In this document: positions 8,930-17,979 of the stretch, in pieces
Layout: every line of letters starts with the position of its first letter
Numbering within the stretch: position 1 is the stretch's first letter
Assembly (NCBI RefSeq): GCF_020833685.1
Contig: NZ_JACKZY010000005.1
Coordinates: 186,001 to 250,000 of the forward strand
Direction: 5' to 3'
Origin: Nitratireductor sp. B36
GTDB lineage: Bacteria > Pseudomonadota > Alphaproteobacteria > Rhizobiales > Rhizobiaceae
Length of the DNA stretch: 64,000 nt
The notes under the pieces: generated by a model
Told to the model about the DNA's origin: nothing
Database searches by the model: none
The model's input: only the letters and a program-made list of their open reading frames with translations
Made by a program: the position numbers and the translations under genes

Positions 8930-9544
8930 ATGCGAGAGATCGACACCAACGAAGCCGAACGCCACAAGGCCAAGATGGCCAAACGCAAGGCGGTTCAGGA
9001 TGCCGAGGTGCGCGACAAGACGGTCGAGAAGGGGCTTCTGATCGTCAATACGGGGCCGGGCAAGGGCAAATCCACCGCGGCCTTCGGGCTTGCGCTGCGC
9101 ATGCTGGGCCATGGCCGCCGGGTGGGTGTCGTGCAGTTCATCAAGGGCGCCTGGCACTGCGGTGAGAAAGACGCCTTCTCAGCCTTCGGCGATCAGGTCT
9201 CCTGGCACACGATGGGCGAGGGCTTCACCTGGGAAACGCAGGATCTGGCGCGTGACATCGCCGCCGCCGAGCGTGCCTGGGGAAAGGCCGAGGAGCTGAT
9301 GGCAGACCCGAGCATCGGTCTGGTGGTGCTCGACGAGCTGAACATCGCCCTGCGCTACGACTATCTCGATCTTGAACGCGTGGTGACCGCACTGACCGGG
9401 CGGCGCGAGGATCTGCATGTGGTCGTGACCGGCCGCAACGCAAAACCGTTATTGACCGAGGCCGCCGATCTCGTCACCGAAATGGGGCAGGTGAAGCATC
9501 ATTTCGCCGCTGGCGTGAAAGCGCAGAAGGGCATCGAATTTTAG
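8930..9544 (+). CDS. cobO: Cob(I)yrinic acid a,c-diamide adenosyltransferase CobO
   Basis: A 204-residue corrinoid adenosyltransferase of the CobA/BtuR/CobO family that attaches the 5'-deoxyadenosyl ligand to cob(I)yrinate. The P-loop TGPGKGKSTAAFG sits at residues 41-53, LDELNIALRYDYLD supplies the Walker B region, and TGRNA is the family C-terminal block. A Lys/Arg-rich N-terminal extension of about 30 residues is usual for the family. It is the last gene of the rightward riboswitch operon and is followed by the inverted-repeat element at 9564. Confidence 0.96.
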   Translation: MREIDTNEAERHKAKMAKRKAVQDAEVRDKTVEKGLLIVNTGPGKGKSTAAFGLALRMLGHGRRVGVVQFIKGAWHCGEKDAFSAFGDQVSWHTMGEGFTWETQDLARDIAAAERAWGKAEELMADPSIGLVVLDELNIALRYDYLDLERVVTALTGRREDLHVVVTGRNAKPLLTEAADLVTEMGQVKHHFAAGVKAQKGIEF

Positions 9545-9563
9545 GTCGCCCTGCTTTGAGGTG

Positions 9564-9684
9564 GTGCGTGGTTCGACAAGCTCACCATGAGGGAGGTGGA
9601 TGCGCTGCAACTCTGTTCTCCATGTTGATGCACAGGATTGCAGGTCTCTACCCATCCTCATGGTGAGCTTGTCGAACCACGCAC
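9564..9684. repeat. Inverted-repeat element, copy 1 (REP/MITE-like)
   Basis: A 121-bp element with perfect 29-bp inverted ends: the left arm (9564-9592) starts GTGCGTGGTTCGACAAGCTC, and the right arm (9656-9684) is its exact complement. The 63-base centre has no coding frame of note. The same 29-bp arms flank the element at 13379-13501, but the centre there is different. It sits between the convergent cobO and cobD genes, where the long hairpin could also act as a transcription barrier in both directions. Confidence 0.9.
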
Positions 9685-9702
9685 GACGCCATTGCCAAGA
9701 GA

Positions 9703-10671
9703 TCAAAACACCAGATGCCAGAGCCCAGCCGCCACCGCCACAAGCCCGATCAGCAGGCCATCGGCAATCCGGTAGAGCGTGAGCGCGCGGCGGATGTCGC
9801 CGGCATTGGCCGCGCGGCGGCCGCCATCGCCCATCACGGCATCCTCCACCATTTCACCGCCATAGCGGCGCGGGCCGGCAAGGGCGAGGCCCAGCGCGCC
9901 CGCCATCGACGCTTCCGGCCAGCCGGCATTGGGCGAGCGATGAAGGCGCGCATCGCGGCGCACCGCGCGCCATGCCGCTCCAGCCGAGGCGTCGCGCATG
10001 AAGAACGCTGCAGCAATAAAGAGAAACGCCGTCAGGCGCGAAGCGGGCAGGTTGATCAGATCGTCGAACCGCGCCGCCGCCCAGCCGAAATGAAGATGCC
10101 GCGCGCTTCTGTGGCCGATCATGGAATCGGCCGTGTTCGCGGCCTTGTAGAGCGCGCCGCCCGCCAGCCCGCCGACCGCCATCCAGAACACCGGCGCGAC
10201 CACGCCGTCGGAGCAATTTTCGGCAAGGCTCTCGATGGCCGCGCGCGAAACGCCGGCCTCATCGAGGCTTTCGGGATCGCGGCCGACGATCTGCGAAACC
10301 GCTCTTCGGCCCTCCGCGAGCCCGCCGGCGTCCAGCCCGTCCGCCACTGCTTTCACATGGGTGGCGAGGCTCCGCTGGGCGACGAGCGTGCTGCCCACAA
10401 GCGCGGCGACCAGCAGCCCGGCCCAGCCGGAAAGAGCCGTCTGGATCAACCAGCCGGCGAGACCCGCGAGCGTGAGAATGACGGCCAGCGAAAGCGCGCC
10501 ATTCAGGCGGCGCGCGCCGGGCGAAAGGGTTTCGACATTGCATCGTTTGTCCGCCAGCGCGATAAGACGGCCGATCCAGGTGACGGGATGGCCGACCAGG
10601 CGAAAGAGCCGCTCGGGGTAACCGATGGCGAGTTCCACCAGCATGGATGAAAGGGCGATCAGAATGGACAT
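9703..10671 (-). CDS. cobD: Adenosylcobinamide-phosphate synthase CobD (CbiB)
   Basis: A 322-residue multi-pass membrane protein that joins adenosylcobyric acid to the aminopropanol(-phosphate) side chain. Family blocks are GYPERLFRLVGHPVTWIG at the N-terminus, SLAENCSDGVVAPVFW near residue 150, KAANTADSMIGH and RHLHFGWAAARFDDL. Several hydrophobic helices fit the inner membrane. It diverges from cobC, and the two 5' ends overlap by 8 bases, so the promoters must lie inside the neighbouring coding sequences. Confidence 0.96.
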   Translation of the reverse strand: MSILIALSSMLVELAIGYPERLFRLVGHPVTWIGRLIALADKRCNVETLSPGARRLNGALSLAVILTLAGLAGWLIQTALSGWAGLLVAALVGSTLVAQRSLATHVKAVADGLDAGGLAEGRRAVSQIVGRDPESLDEAGVSRAAIESLAENCSDGVVAPVFWMAVGGLAGGALYKAANTADSMIGHRSARHLHFGWAAARFDDLINLPASRLTAFLFIAAAFFMRDASAGAAWRAVRRDARLHRSPNAGWPEASMAGALGLALAGPRRYGGEMVEDAVMGDGGRRAANAGDIRRALTLYRIADGLLIGLVAVAAGLWHLVF

Positions 10672-11707
10672 CAGGCCTCGACTGGCTGACCGGGCGTTGG
10701 ACAGGGTGACCGATCACGGCGGCAGTCTCGTACAGGCTTCGGCGCACTTTCCGGATGCACCGACGCCCTTTCTCGATCTGTCCACCGGCATCAACCCGAA
10801 CCCCTATCCTTTTTCGCCCCTGCCTGCCAGCGCCGTCGAGCGCCTGCCCGAAGAGGCTGACATTGCGGCGCTTACCGAGCGAGCCGCCGCATATTATGGC
10901 GCACCGTCTGCTGCCCATGTGATCGCCGCGCCGGGAACCCAGCTTCTCCTGCCGCTGGTCGCCTCGCTTCTCGCACCCGGTCCGGCCCGCATTCTGGGCC
11001 CGACCTATGCCGAACACGCGCGCGCCGCCGCACTCGCCGGCCATACGGTCGAAGAGGTGGAGCGTTTCGATGCGCTTCATGGCGCGCGGCTTGCCGTGGT
11101 GGTCAATCCGAACAATCCCGACGGGCGGCTGATCAGTCGCGGTGAATTGCTCGATCTTGCGGAAAAGCTGCGGCGCAAAAGCGGCGTTCTGATGGTCGAC
11201 GAGGCCTTCATGGATGTGGGGCCACGGGTGGAAAGCCTCGCCGGCGATGTGGAGGCCGGCAACATCGTGGTGCTGCGCTCTTTCGGAAAATTTTTCGGTC
11301 TCGCCGGCCTGCGGCTGGGCTTCGCACTTGCTTCGGAAGAGCTTGCGCGGAAACTTTCCGCATGGCTCGGCCCGTGGGCCGTCGCGGGTCCTGCGCTCCA
11401 TGCCGGGCTTGAGGCGCTTGCCGACCGCGATTGGCAGAGCGCCATGCGCGACAATCTGATCACGGCGCGCATCAGGCTTGATGCGCTATTCGACGAGGCG
11501 GGCCTGTCGATCGAGACCGGCACCGATCTCTTCCGTTTCCTGCGCCATAAGCGTGCGGCAGAGCTCTTCGATCATCTGGGCCGCAAGGGCATTCTCGTTC
11601 GGCGGTTCAAGGAGCGTTCCGATTGCCTGCGCATCGGCCTGCCGCGAGATGAAGAGGGTTTCGAGCGCCTTGGCCGGGCGCTTGCAAACTGGGCCGGGCG
11701 CGGCTGA
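10664..11707 (+). CDS. cobC: Threonine-phosphate decarboxylase-type aminotransferase CobC
   Basis: A 347-residue fold-type I PLP enzyme that makes (R)-1-amino-2-propanol phosphate for the B12 side chain by decarboxylating threonine phosphate. DLSTGINPNPYP near residue 38 is typical of CobC/CobD. The PLP pocket shows NPNNPDG (148-154), VDEAF (178-182) and the Schiff-base lysine in RSFGKFFGLAG (about Lys209). I chose the ATG at 10664; in-frame ATGs at 10643 and a GTG/ATG at 10625 are alternatives further inside the cobD overlap. The next gene begins 2 bases after the stop. Confidence 0.93.
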   Translation: MDIRPRLADRALDRVTDHGGSLVQASAHFPDAPTPFLDLSTGINPNPYPFSPLPASAVERLPEEADIAALTERAAAYYGAPSAAHVIAAPGTQLLLPLVASLLAPGPARILGPTYAEHARAAALAGHTVEEVERFDALHGARLAVVVNPNNPDGRLISRGELLDLAEKLRRKSGVLMVDEAFMDVGPRVESLAGDVEAGNIVVLRSFGKFFGLAGLRLGFALASEELARKLSAWLGPWAVAGPALHAGLEALADRDWQSAMRDNLITARIRLDALFDEAGLSIETGTDLFRFLRHKRAAELFDHLGRKGILVRRFKERSDCLRIGLPRDEEGFERLGRALANWAGRG

Positions 11708-11709
11708 TA

Positions 11710-12216
11710 ATGCTCTATATCTGCCCCGCATCGCATCTGGAACGCATGCTGCAAGCGACCGGCGCGCGGCACATGATCTCTCTGACCTCCAGCAGCGAAC
11801 CACCCACTCTTCGCCAGATCGATACGGTGCCGAAACGTCTCCATCTGGCTATGCACGACATCACGGATTTGCGCCCGGGGCTGATCGCCCCGGCCTATGA
11901 TCAGATCGAAGCAATGCTCGATTTCGCGCGTGACTGGGACTGGCGCTCGCCAATGGTGGTGCATTGCCATGCGGGCATCAGCCGCTCCACGGCAGCGGCC
12001 TATGTCATCGCCAGTTTTTTCGCGCGCGAGATGGACGAATTCGCGCTGGCCAGAATGCTGCGCGAGCGCGCCCCGAGCGCCACGCCAAACCGCCGCCTTG
12101 TCGCGCTGGGCGACCGGCTGCTAGCGCGCGAAGGGCGCATGATCCGCGCGATCCATGAGATCGGCCGGGGAAGGGACGCTTTTGCAGGCGAGCCGTTCCA
12201 CTATCCCGCCCGTTGA
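11710..12216 (+). CDS. Protein tyrosine/dual-specificity-type phosphatase
   Basis: A 168-residue protein with the CX5R phosphatase loop HCHAGISRSTAAA (residues 85-97; nucleophile Cys86, Arg92) and an upstream DITDLRPG segment that could supply the general acid Asp. It begins 2 bases after cobC and is surely co-transcribed with it. Its substrate is unknown. Because it is coupled to the aminopropanol-phosphate gene, a small phosphorylated B12 intermediate is possible, but this is inference; a general tyrosine phosphatase is equally compatible with the sequence. Confidence 0.82.
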   Translation: MLYICPASHLERMLQATGARHMISLTSSSEPPTLRQIDTVPKRLHLAMHDITDLRPGLIAPAYDQIEAMLDFARDWDWRSPMVVHCHAGISRSTAAAYVIASFFAREMDEFALARMLRERAPSATPNRRLVALGDRLLAREGRMIRAIHEIGRGRDAFAGEPFHYPAR

Positions 12217-12223
12217 AAGCTTC

Positions 12224-13228
<1,005 letters not shown>

Positions 13229-13378
13229 GGGAGAACTCCGGGGAGGAAGGACACTCTCCCGCATATGGGGGCAATTTGCGCCGATCCAAGGGTGGCGTTT
13301 TCAATGGCCCCTGCCGTCATGGGCAGAACGCTGGCATCCAGTCTTCAGATTGTTTCGATGCTCCACTGCATTATCGCC

Positions 13379-13501
13379 GTGCGTGGTTCGACAAGCTCAC
13401 CATGAGGAAAGTTTTGCCCGGCAATGAGCCCTGGGCGGAGACGGTGCAACGTTTTCATTCGCCAACCCCGGCCCTCATGGTGAGCTTGTCGAACCACGCA
13501 C
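13379..13501. repeat. Inverted-repeat element, copy 2 (REP/MITE-like)
   Basis: A 123-bp element whose ends (13379-13407 and 13473-13501) are the same perfect 29-bp inverted repeats as at 9564-9684, starting GTGCGTGGTTCGACAAGCTC, with an unrelated 65-base centre. Its right arm contains the last codons and the stop of the CoA-transferase gene: the C-terminal VRGSTSSP and the TGA are written by the repeat arm. The rest of the 13229-13378 interval contains no convincing gene. Confidence 0.9.
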
Positions 13502-14719
13502 CGTGATCCAATTCCCCCCGATGGCGCCTTCCTTTGCCAGCGCTTCAATCTCGTCAGCCTCGAAGCCGCTCGCTTCCAGAACCGCCCTCGTGTCCGCCCC
13601 CAGCTCGGGCGCGGGATGGCGCAGGCGGCAGGGCGTGTCGCTCAGCTTCACCGGAAAGCCCAGCATGCGGATCGGCCCGTGGTTCGGCTGGTCGACCTCG
13701 ATCACCATTTCCTGCGCCTGCGTCTGCGGGTCGTTCAAGGCCTCGGCCAGATTCTGCACCTTGCCGCAGGGCACGCCGGCGGCGTTGAGCCGCGCAATCC
13801 AAGCCTCCTGCGTGTCCCGACCGACAGCCTGATTGATCATCTCGTTGAGTTCGGGGCGGCGGGCAAAGCGCTTGTCGTTCGTGTCGTAGCGCGGATCCTC
13901 CATCAGGTGACCGAGCTCCAGCACATCGAGAAACCGCTTCAGGATCACGTCATTGGAGGGCGCGACGGCAATCTCGCCATCCCGCGCCCTGAAGAGGCCA
14001 TAAGGGGCGACCAGCGGGTGGTCATTGCCGGTGCGGGCAGGCAGTTCTCCGGTGGTGAAATACTCCGACGCCAGATAGGCCATCATGCTGATCGCGCCAT
14101 TCATCATGGCGCTTTCCACATGCTGTCCCGTTCCATTGAGATCGCGCGCGCGCAGCGCGCTCACAATGCCGAATGCACAGTAGAGGCCGGCCACCAGATC
14201 GGTGATCGGCTGCGCGACGCGCATCGGCTCTTCGCCTTCCGCGCCGTTCACGCCCATGAGACCGCTCATCGCCTGAGCGATGAAATCGAAGGCCGGGCGG
14301 TCCACATAGGGGCCGGTCGAGCCATAGCCATTCACATTGGCGGTCACCAGCCTGGGATTGAGCGCCTTCAGCCGTGCCTCGCCAAAACCCATCTTCGCCA
14401 TGACGCCGGGGCGAAAATTGTCGATGAGGACGTCGGCATCCGCGATCAGCCGCTCCAGCACCGCGCGGCCGCGCGCGCTATAGAGATCGATGACGACCGA
14501 TTTCTTGTTGCGGTTGAAGCTTGCATAATAGGCGGAGAACCCGTCGCGCAGCGTGCCCTGTTCGCGGATCGGGTCGCCCTTGGCGGGTTCGACCTTGATC
14601 ACCTCCGCCCCCATGTCGCCCAGCATCATAGTGCAGAACGGGCCGGAGAGAACCCGCGTCAGATCAATGACCCGAATGCCCTCAAGCGGCGCTTTTTTCT
14701 CGGTCATGTTCTCAGCCAT
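13475..14719 (-). CDS. CaiB/BaiF (family III) CoA-transferase
   Basis: A 414-residue family III CoA-transferase that moves CoA between acyl-CoA and a free acid. Blocks are GIRVIDLTRVLSGPFCTMMLGDMGAEVIKVE at 14-44 (described in parts: VIDLTRVLSGP, GDMGAEVIKVE), the catalytic Asp in VAQPITDLVAG (about Asp174), and GNDHPLVAPYG. The start overlaps the lyase stop (ATGGCTGA); an ATG four codons in is an alternative. Its final eight residues come from the inverted-repeat arm. With the HMG-CoA-lyase-like enzyme upstream and the TctCBA importer across the promoter, it probably activates an imported dicarboxylate. Confidence 0.93.
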   Translation of the reverse strand: MAENMTEKKAPLEGIRVIDLTRVLSGPFCTMMLGDMGAEVIKVEPAKGDPIREQGTLRDGFSAYYASFNRNKKSVVIDLYSARGRAVLERLIADADVLIDNFRPGVMAKMGFGEARLKALNPRLVTANVNGYGSTGPYVDRPAFDFIAQAMSGLMGVNGAEGEEPMRVAQPITDLVAGLYCAFGIVSALRARDLNGTGQHVESAMMNGAISMMAYLASEYFTTGELPARTGNDHPLVAPYGLFRARDGEIAVAPSNDVILKRFLDVLELGHLMEDPRYDTNDKRFARRPELNEMINQAVGRDTQEAWIARLNAAGVPCGKVQNLAEALNDPQTQAQEMVIEVDQPNHGPIRMLGFPVKLSDTPCRLRHPAPELGADTRAVLEASGFEADEIEALAKEGAIGGNWITVRGSTSSP

Positions 14720-15677
14720 TGGCGGTCGCAACGCTGTCCATGCTGGCGGTCTGGAGCCGCGGGCCCGCCTTCATCACCTGTCCGGGAAGCGTGCGCCCGA
14801 TGATCGCTTCGGCTTCCTGCGCGACACCGATCAGTTTTTCGAGATCGACACCGGTTTCCACCCCGCATTCGCTCAGCATGTAGACAAGATCCTCGGTGCA
14901 GATATTGCCGGTGGCGCGCGGCACGAAGGGGCAGCCGCCAAGGCCGCCAATGCTCGCCTCGTAGCGGGTAACGCCCTCGAGCAGCCCGGCATAGACACAG
15001 GCAAGCCCCACGCCGCGCGTATTGTGGAAATGAAGCGCGATGTCGGCTTCCGGCACCGCCTTTCTCAGCGCGCGGCAGCGCTCCTGCACCACGGGCGGCG
15101 TCGCCATGCCCGTCGTGTCGCCCAGCGAAAGCGTGGTGATGCCCATGTCGCGATAGGCGCGGGCGATCTCCACCACGGAAGAGACCGGCACTTCGCCCTC
15201 GAAGGGACAGCCAAAGGATGTGGCAATCGCCCCATAGACCGGAACGTCCGCATCGCCTGCAATGCGCACGATGTCGGCGAACCCTTCAAGAGACTGGGCG
15301 CGGGTGCGGTTCACATTCTTCAGATTGTGGCTCTCCGAGGCCGACATGAAAACGACCATGGCATCGACACCCGCCTCGGCCGCGCGATCGGCGCCGCGCG
15401 CATTGGGCACCAGCGCGGTCAGCACCGCGCCCTTCGAGCGGTCGATGCCGGCCAGAACCTCTGCCGCATCCCGCATCTGCGGCACAGCGCGTGGCGAGAC
15501 GAAGGACGTGACCTCCAGATGGCGGATGCCGGCATCGATCAGCCCGTTGACGAGCGCGATCTTTCTCTCCGTCGGCACGAATTGCGGCTCCGACTGCAAT
15601 CCGTCGCGCGGTCCCACTTCGACGACGCTGACGCGCTCGGGGAACCCTTCCACAAGGTGGCCGGCTGGTGCTGTCAC
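14712..15677 (-). CDS. Hydroxymethylglutaryl-CoA lyase-type enzyme
   Basis: A 321-residue DRE-TIM metallolyase. It shows VEVGPRDGLQ (residues 20-29), the divalent-metal HFHNTRG motif (about 216-222), and the catalytic-cysteine loop SIGGLGGCPFVPRATGN (Cys near 249), the HMG-CoA lyase signature. The reaction expected is HMG-CoA to acetyl-CoA plus acetoacetate, but relatives cleave other 3-hydroxy-3-methyl acyl-CoAs. I chose a GTG behind GGGAGGA; a GTG five codons upstream would put the Shine-Dalgarno inside the gene. It is first in an operon with the CoA-transferase. Confidence 0.92.
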   Translation of the reverse strand: MTAPAGHLVEGFPERVSVVEVGPRDGLQSEPQFVPTERKIALVNGLIDAGIRHLEVTSFVSPRAVPQMRDAAEVLAGIDRSKGAVLTALVPNARGADRAAEAGVDAMVVFMSASESHNLKNVNRTRAQSLEGFADIVRIAGDADVPVYGAIATSFGCPFEGEVPVSSVVEIARAYRDMGITTLSLGDTTGMATPPVVQERCRALRKAVPEADIALHFHNTRGVGLACVYAGLLEGVTRYEASIGGLGGCPFVPRATGNICTEDLVYMLSECGVETGVDLEKLIGVAQEAEAIIGRTLPGQVMKAGPRLQTASMDSVATANG

Positions 15678-15716
15678 GATTTTTCCTCCCACCTGATTGC
15701 ATCGGTAGACCGGATT

Positions 15717-15724
15717 GGTATACC
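15717..15724. promoter_or_regulatory. Candidate GntR operator between lyase and regulator genes
   Basis: The divergent 15678-15826 gap holds a TTGGTATACCG motif with the perfect core GGTATACC. GntR/FadR-type regulators usually bind TGGT-N-ACCA-like short palindromes, and a GntR-FCD gene starts just downstream. Assignment is by motif shape and position only. Confidence 0.5.
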
Positions 15725-15826
15725 GTCTTGCAAAGAGCGGTCAATGCCCGTTCCAAAAATGGCAGACCGGAGGGCAGGGAGGCTTGTCCGGACCGCCGCA
15801 CATGCAGGGAGGAGTGCCCGTCCATC

Positions 15827-16519
15827 ATGGGTGAGGCTGCAAAAGACATGACCGAACAGCCGCTCGGCGAACGCGTGCTTTCGCGCATTCGCGGCGATGT
15901 GCTGTCGCTCAAGCTTGCGCCGGGCGAGGTCGTGTCCGAACGATCGCTGGAAACCACCTATGGCGTTTCGCGCACGCCCATCCGGCAGGCTCTGGCCGAG
16001 CTGATCCGTGAAGGGCTCGTCGTGAAGGCCGAGCGGGGCTATGCCATCGCGCCCTTCGACCTGCAGCAGCTTGAGGAAATCTTCGAATATCGCGAAATCG
16101 TCGAGGACGCGGCGATTCGTCTTGCCTGCGAACGGGCAAGGCCTGAGGAGCTGGACGCCATCCTGCGCACGGTGGACGAAGGCCTGAGCGACTTCACGCC
16201 CGACGACTGGTTCGAGGCGGGGCTCGACGTGCATGTGCAGCTTGCAGCCCTTTCTGGCAATCGCTTCCTGCGCGATGCGGTGCAGGATGCGGTCAACCGC
16301 ACGATCCGCGCCCGCTGGCTGGTGGCCAGCTCGCCGGAGGCGCGCGCCATCGCCCACCGCGAGCACAATGAAATCATAGCGCTTGTCCGGCAGCGGAAAA
16401 CCGAGGAGGCCGCCGCCGCCATTCGCAGGCATGCACGCGACGTGCGCGGGCAGATCCTGCAGGCGCTGGAGGATTCGCGCCGCCTTTTCGGCGCGCGCGG
16501 GTTTGTGGAAGGAGGCTGA
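15827..16519 (+). CDS. GntR-family regulator, FadR/FCD subgroup
   Basis: A 230-residue regulator with an N-terminal winged helix (VLSRIRGDVLSLKLAPGE, then RSLETTYGVSRTPIRQALAEL as the recognition helix region, about residues 15-70) and an all-helical FCD domain for ligand and metal binding (EYREIVEDAAIRLA onward, with a histidine-rich pocket including HREHNEI). The ATG at 15827 has GGAGGAG upstream; one 21 bases later is possible. It is divergent from the lyase/CoA-transferase pair and upstream of tctCBA, so it likely controls both in response to their substrate. Confidence 0.9.
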   Translation: MGEAAKDMTEQPLGERVLSRIRGDVLSLKLAPGEVVSERSLETTYGVSRTPIRQALAELIREGLVVKAERGYAIAPFDLQQLEEIFEYREIVEDAAIRLACERARPEELDAILRTVDEGLSDFTPDDWFEAGLDVHVQLAALSGNRFLRDAVQDAVNRTIRARWLVASSPEARAIAHREHNEIIALVRQRKTEEAAAAIRRHARDVRGQILQALEDSRRLFGARGFVEGG

Positions 16520-16578
16520 GGGCGGACGCCAATCCGGTCTCGGACACTGGAATTTCGACTTCAATGAGGGAGGACTTG

Positions 16579-17547
16579 ATGAGCAAACTTTCAAAGCTTT
16601 TTGGAGCGGCTGTCCTGTGGACGTCGCTTTCCGTGGCTGGTGCCACGGCTGCCGAGTGCATCGCACCTGCCGATCCCGGCGGCGGCTGGGATTTTACCTG
16701 CCGTACCATCGGCAAGATGCTGTTCGACCAGAAGCTGGTGGATGCACCGGTTCAGGTCACCAACATGCCGGGCGGCGTGGGCGCGGTCGCCTATGCCAAG
16801 GTCATGTCGTCGCGCGCCGACGATGCGGAGCTGATGGTGGCCACCTCCACCGTGGGCGTCACGCAGATCGCGCAGGGTAAATATCCGGCCGACACGTCGG
16901 TGATGCGCTGGGTGGCCATGCTGGGCACCGATGTCGGCGTGATCGTCGTGCCGAAGGATTCGGACTTCAAGACGCTCGACGATCTGGTGGCCGCGCTCAA
17001 GGAAGACCCAAGCGCACTTGCTGTCGCCGGCTCTTCCGGCGCTGGCGGCTGGGATCATATCCGCCTCCTCATGCTGGCGCAGGCCGCCGGCCTCTCGGGC
17101 GATGAATACAAGCAGATCCGCTGGGTGCAGTTCGATGGCGGCGGCCCCGCCGTCACGCAGATGATCGGCGGGCAGGTTCAGGCGGTCTCCACCGATCTGG
17201 GCGAAATCGCCGGCTTCGTGGAATCGGGCGACATCCGCATTCTGGCAGCCCTCTCCGACGAGCGCATTCCCGCCTTCCCGGATTCGCCCACCGCAAAGGA
17301 GCAGGGTCTCGATGTGACCGGCTACAACTGGCGCGGTTTCTACACGGGCGGCGAGGTCTCCGACGAAGGCTACAATGCCTGGGTCGAGCGCCTGCAGAAA
17401 CTCTATGACACGGACGACTGGAAAGAGACCGCCAAGGGCAACGGCCTCGTGCCGGTGTGGCGCGGCGGCGCGGAGTTCGAGGCCTATGTGAAGGACCAGT
17501 CCGAACAGATGCGCAAGATTTCCCAGGAGATCGGAGTCATCAAGTGA
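16579..17547 (+). CDS. tctC: Tripartite tricarboxylate transporter binding protein TctC
   Basis: A 322-residue periplasmic solute-binding protein of the TTT family. It has a signal peptide (LFGAAVLWTSLSVAGATAA, cleavage near ATAA-E), then the family's PADPGGGWDFTCRTIG and VTNMPGGVGAVAYAK blocks and, later, the conserved QMIGGQVQAVSTDLGE. The ATG follows GGGAGGA. Binding proteins of this family capture citrate-like and other carboxylates. Its stop overlaps the tctB start (GTGA). The neighbours suggest a 3-hydroxy-3-methylglutarate-type ligand, which is inference. Confidence 0.93.
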   Translation: MSKLSKLFGAAVLWTSLSVAGATAAECIAPADPGGGWDFTCRTIGKMLFDQKLVDAPVQVTNMPGGVGAVAYAKVMSSRADDAELMVATSTVGVTQIAQGKYPADTSVMRWVAMLGTDVGVIVVPKDSDFKTLDDLVAALKEDPSALAVAGSSGAGGWDHIRLLMLAQAAGLSGDEYKQIRWVQFDGGGPAVTQMIGGQVQAVSTDLGEIAGFVESGDIRILAALSDERIPAFPDSPTAKEQGLDVTGYNWRGFYTGGEVSDEGYNAWVERLQKLYDTDDWKETAKGNGLVPVWRGGAEFEAYVKDQSEQMRKISQEIGVIK

Positions 17548-17975
17548 CAGACAGGATCGTCGGCCTTTTTCTTCTGGCCATTTCGATCTGGTACGGCGTG
17601 ACCGCGGGAGACTATGAGGCGAGCTTCGGCGACCCTCTTGGCCCCGCGGCCTTTCCCATCATGCTGTCCGTGCCCGCCGCGATCCTCAGCCTGACGATGA
17701 TCATCCGCCCGGATGAGGAGCCGGCCTGGGTCACGGGCAAGCCGCTTCTGTTGCAGGTGGGGGCGGTCTCGCTTCTGCTTGCCTATGCGGGCTTTCTGGA
17801 GGTGCTGGGCTTTCCGCTCGCCACCTTCATCGCTGTCGCGCTTTTGGGGCGCATCCTGCGCAGCTCATGGCCGAAATCCATCGCCTCGGCGGCGATCATG
17901 AGCGCGTTCCTGTTTCTTGCCTTCGACAAGCTGCTCGGTCTTCCGCTGCCGCTTCTCCCAGAATTCGTGAGCTGA
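17544..17975 (+). CDS. tctB: Tripartite tricarboxylate transporter small membrane subunit TctB
   Basis: A 143-residue protein with four predicted membrane helices (about residues 5-22, 45-60, 75-95 and 108-135), the size and layout of TctB. It starts with a GTG that overlaps the tctC stop and has GGAG upstream; the frame is open further upstream only because it runs inside tctC. The FGDPLGPAAFP segment is typical of TctB. TctB pairs with TctA in the inner membrane; tctA begins 4 bases after its stop. Confidence 0.9.
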   Translation: MTDRIVGLFLLAISIWYGVTAGDYEASFGDPLGPAAFPIMLSVPAAILSLTMIIRPDEEPAWVTGKPLLLQVGAVSLLLAYAGFLEVLGFPLATFIAVALLGRILRSSWPKSIASAAIMSAFLFLAFDKLLGLPLPLLPEFVS

Positions 17976-17979
17976 TTTC

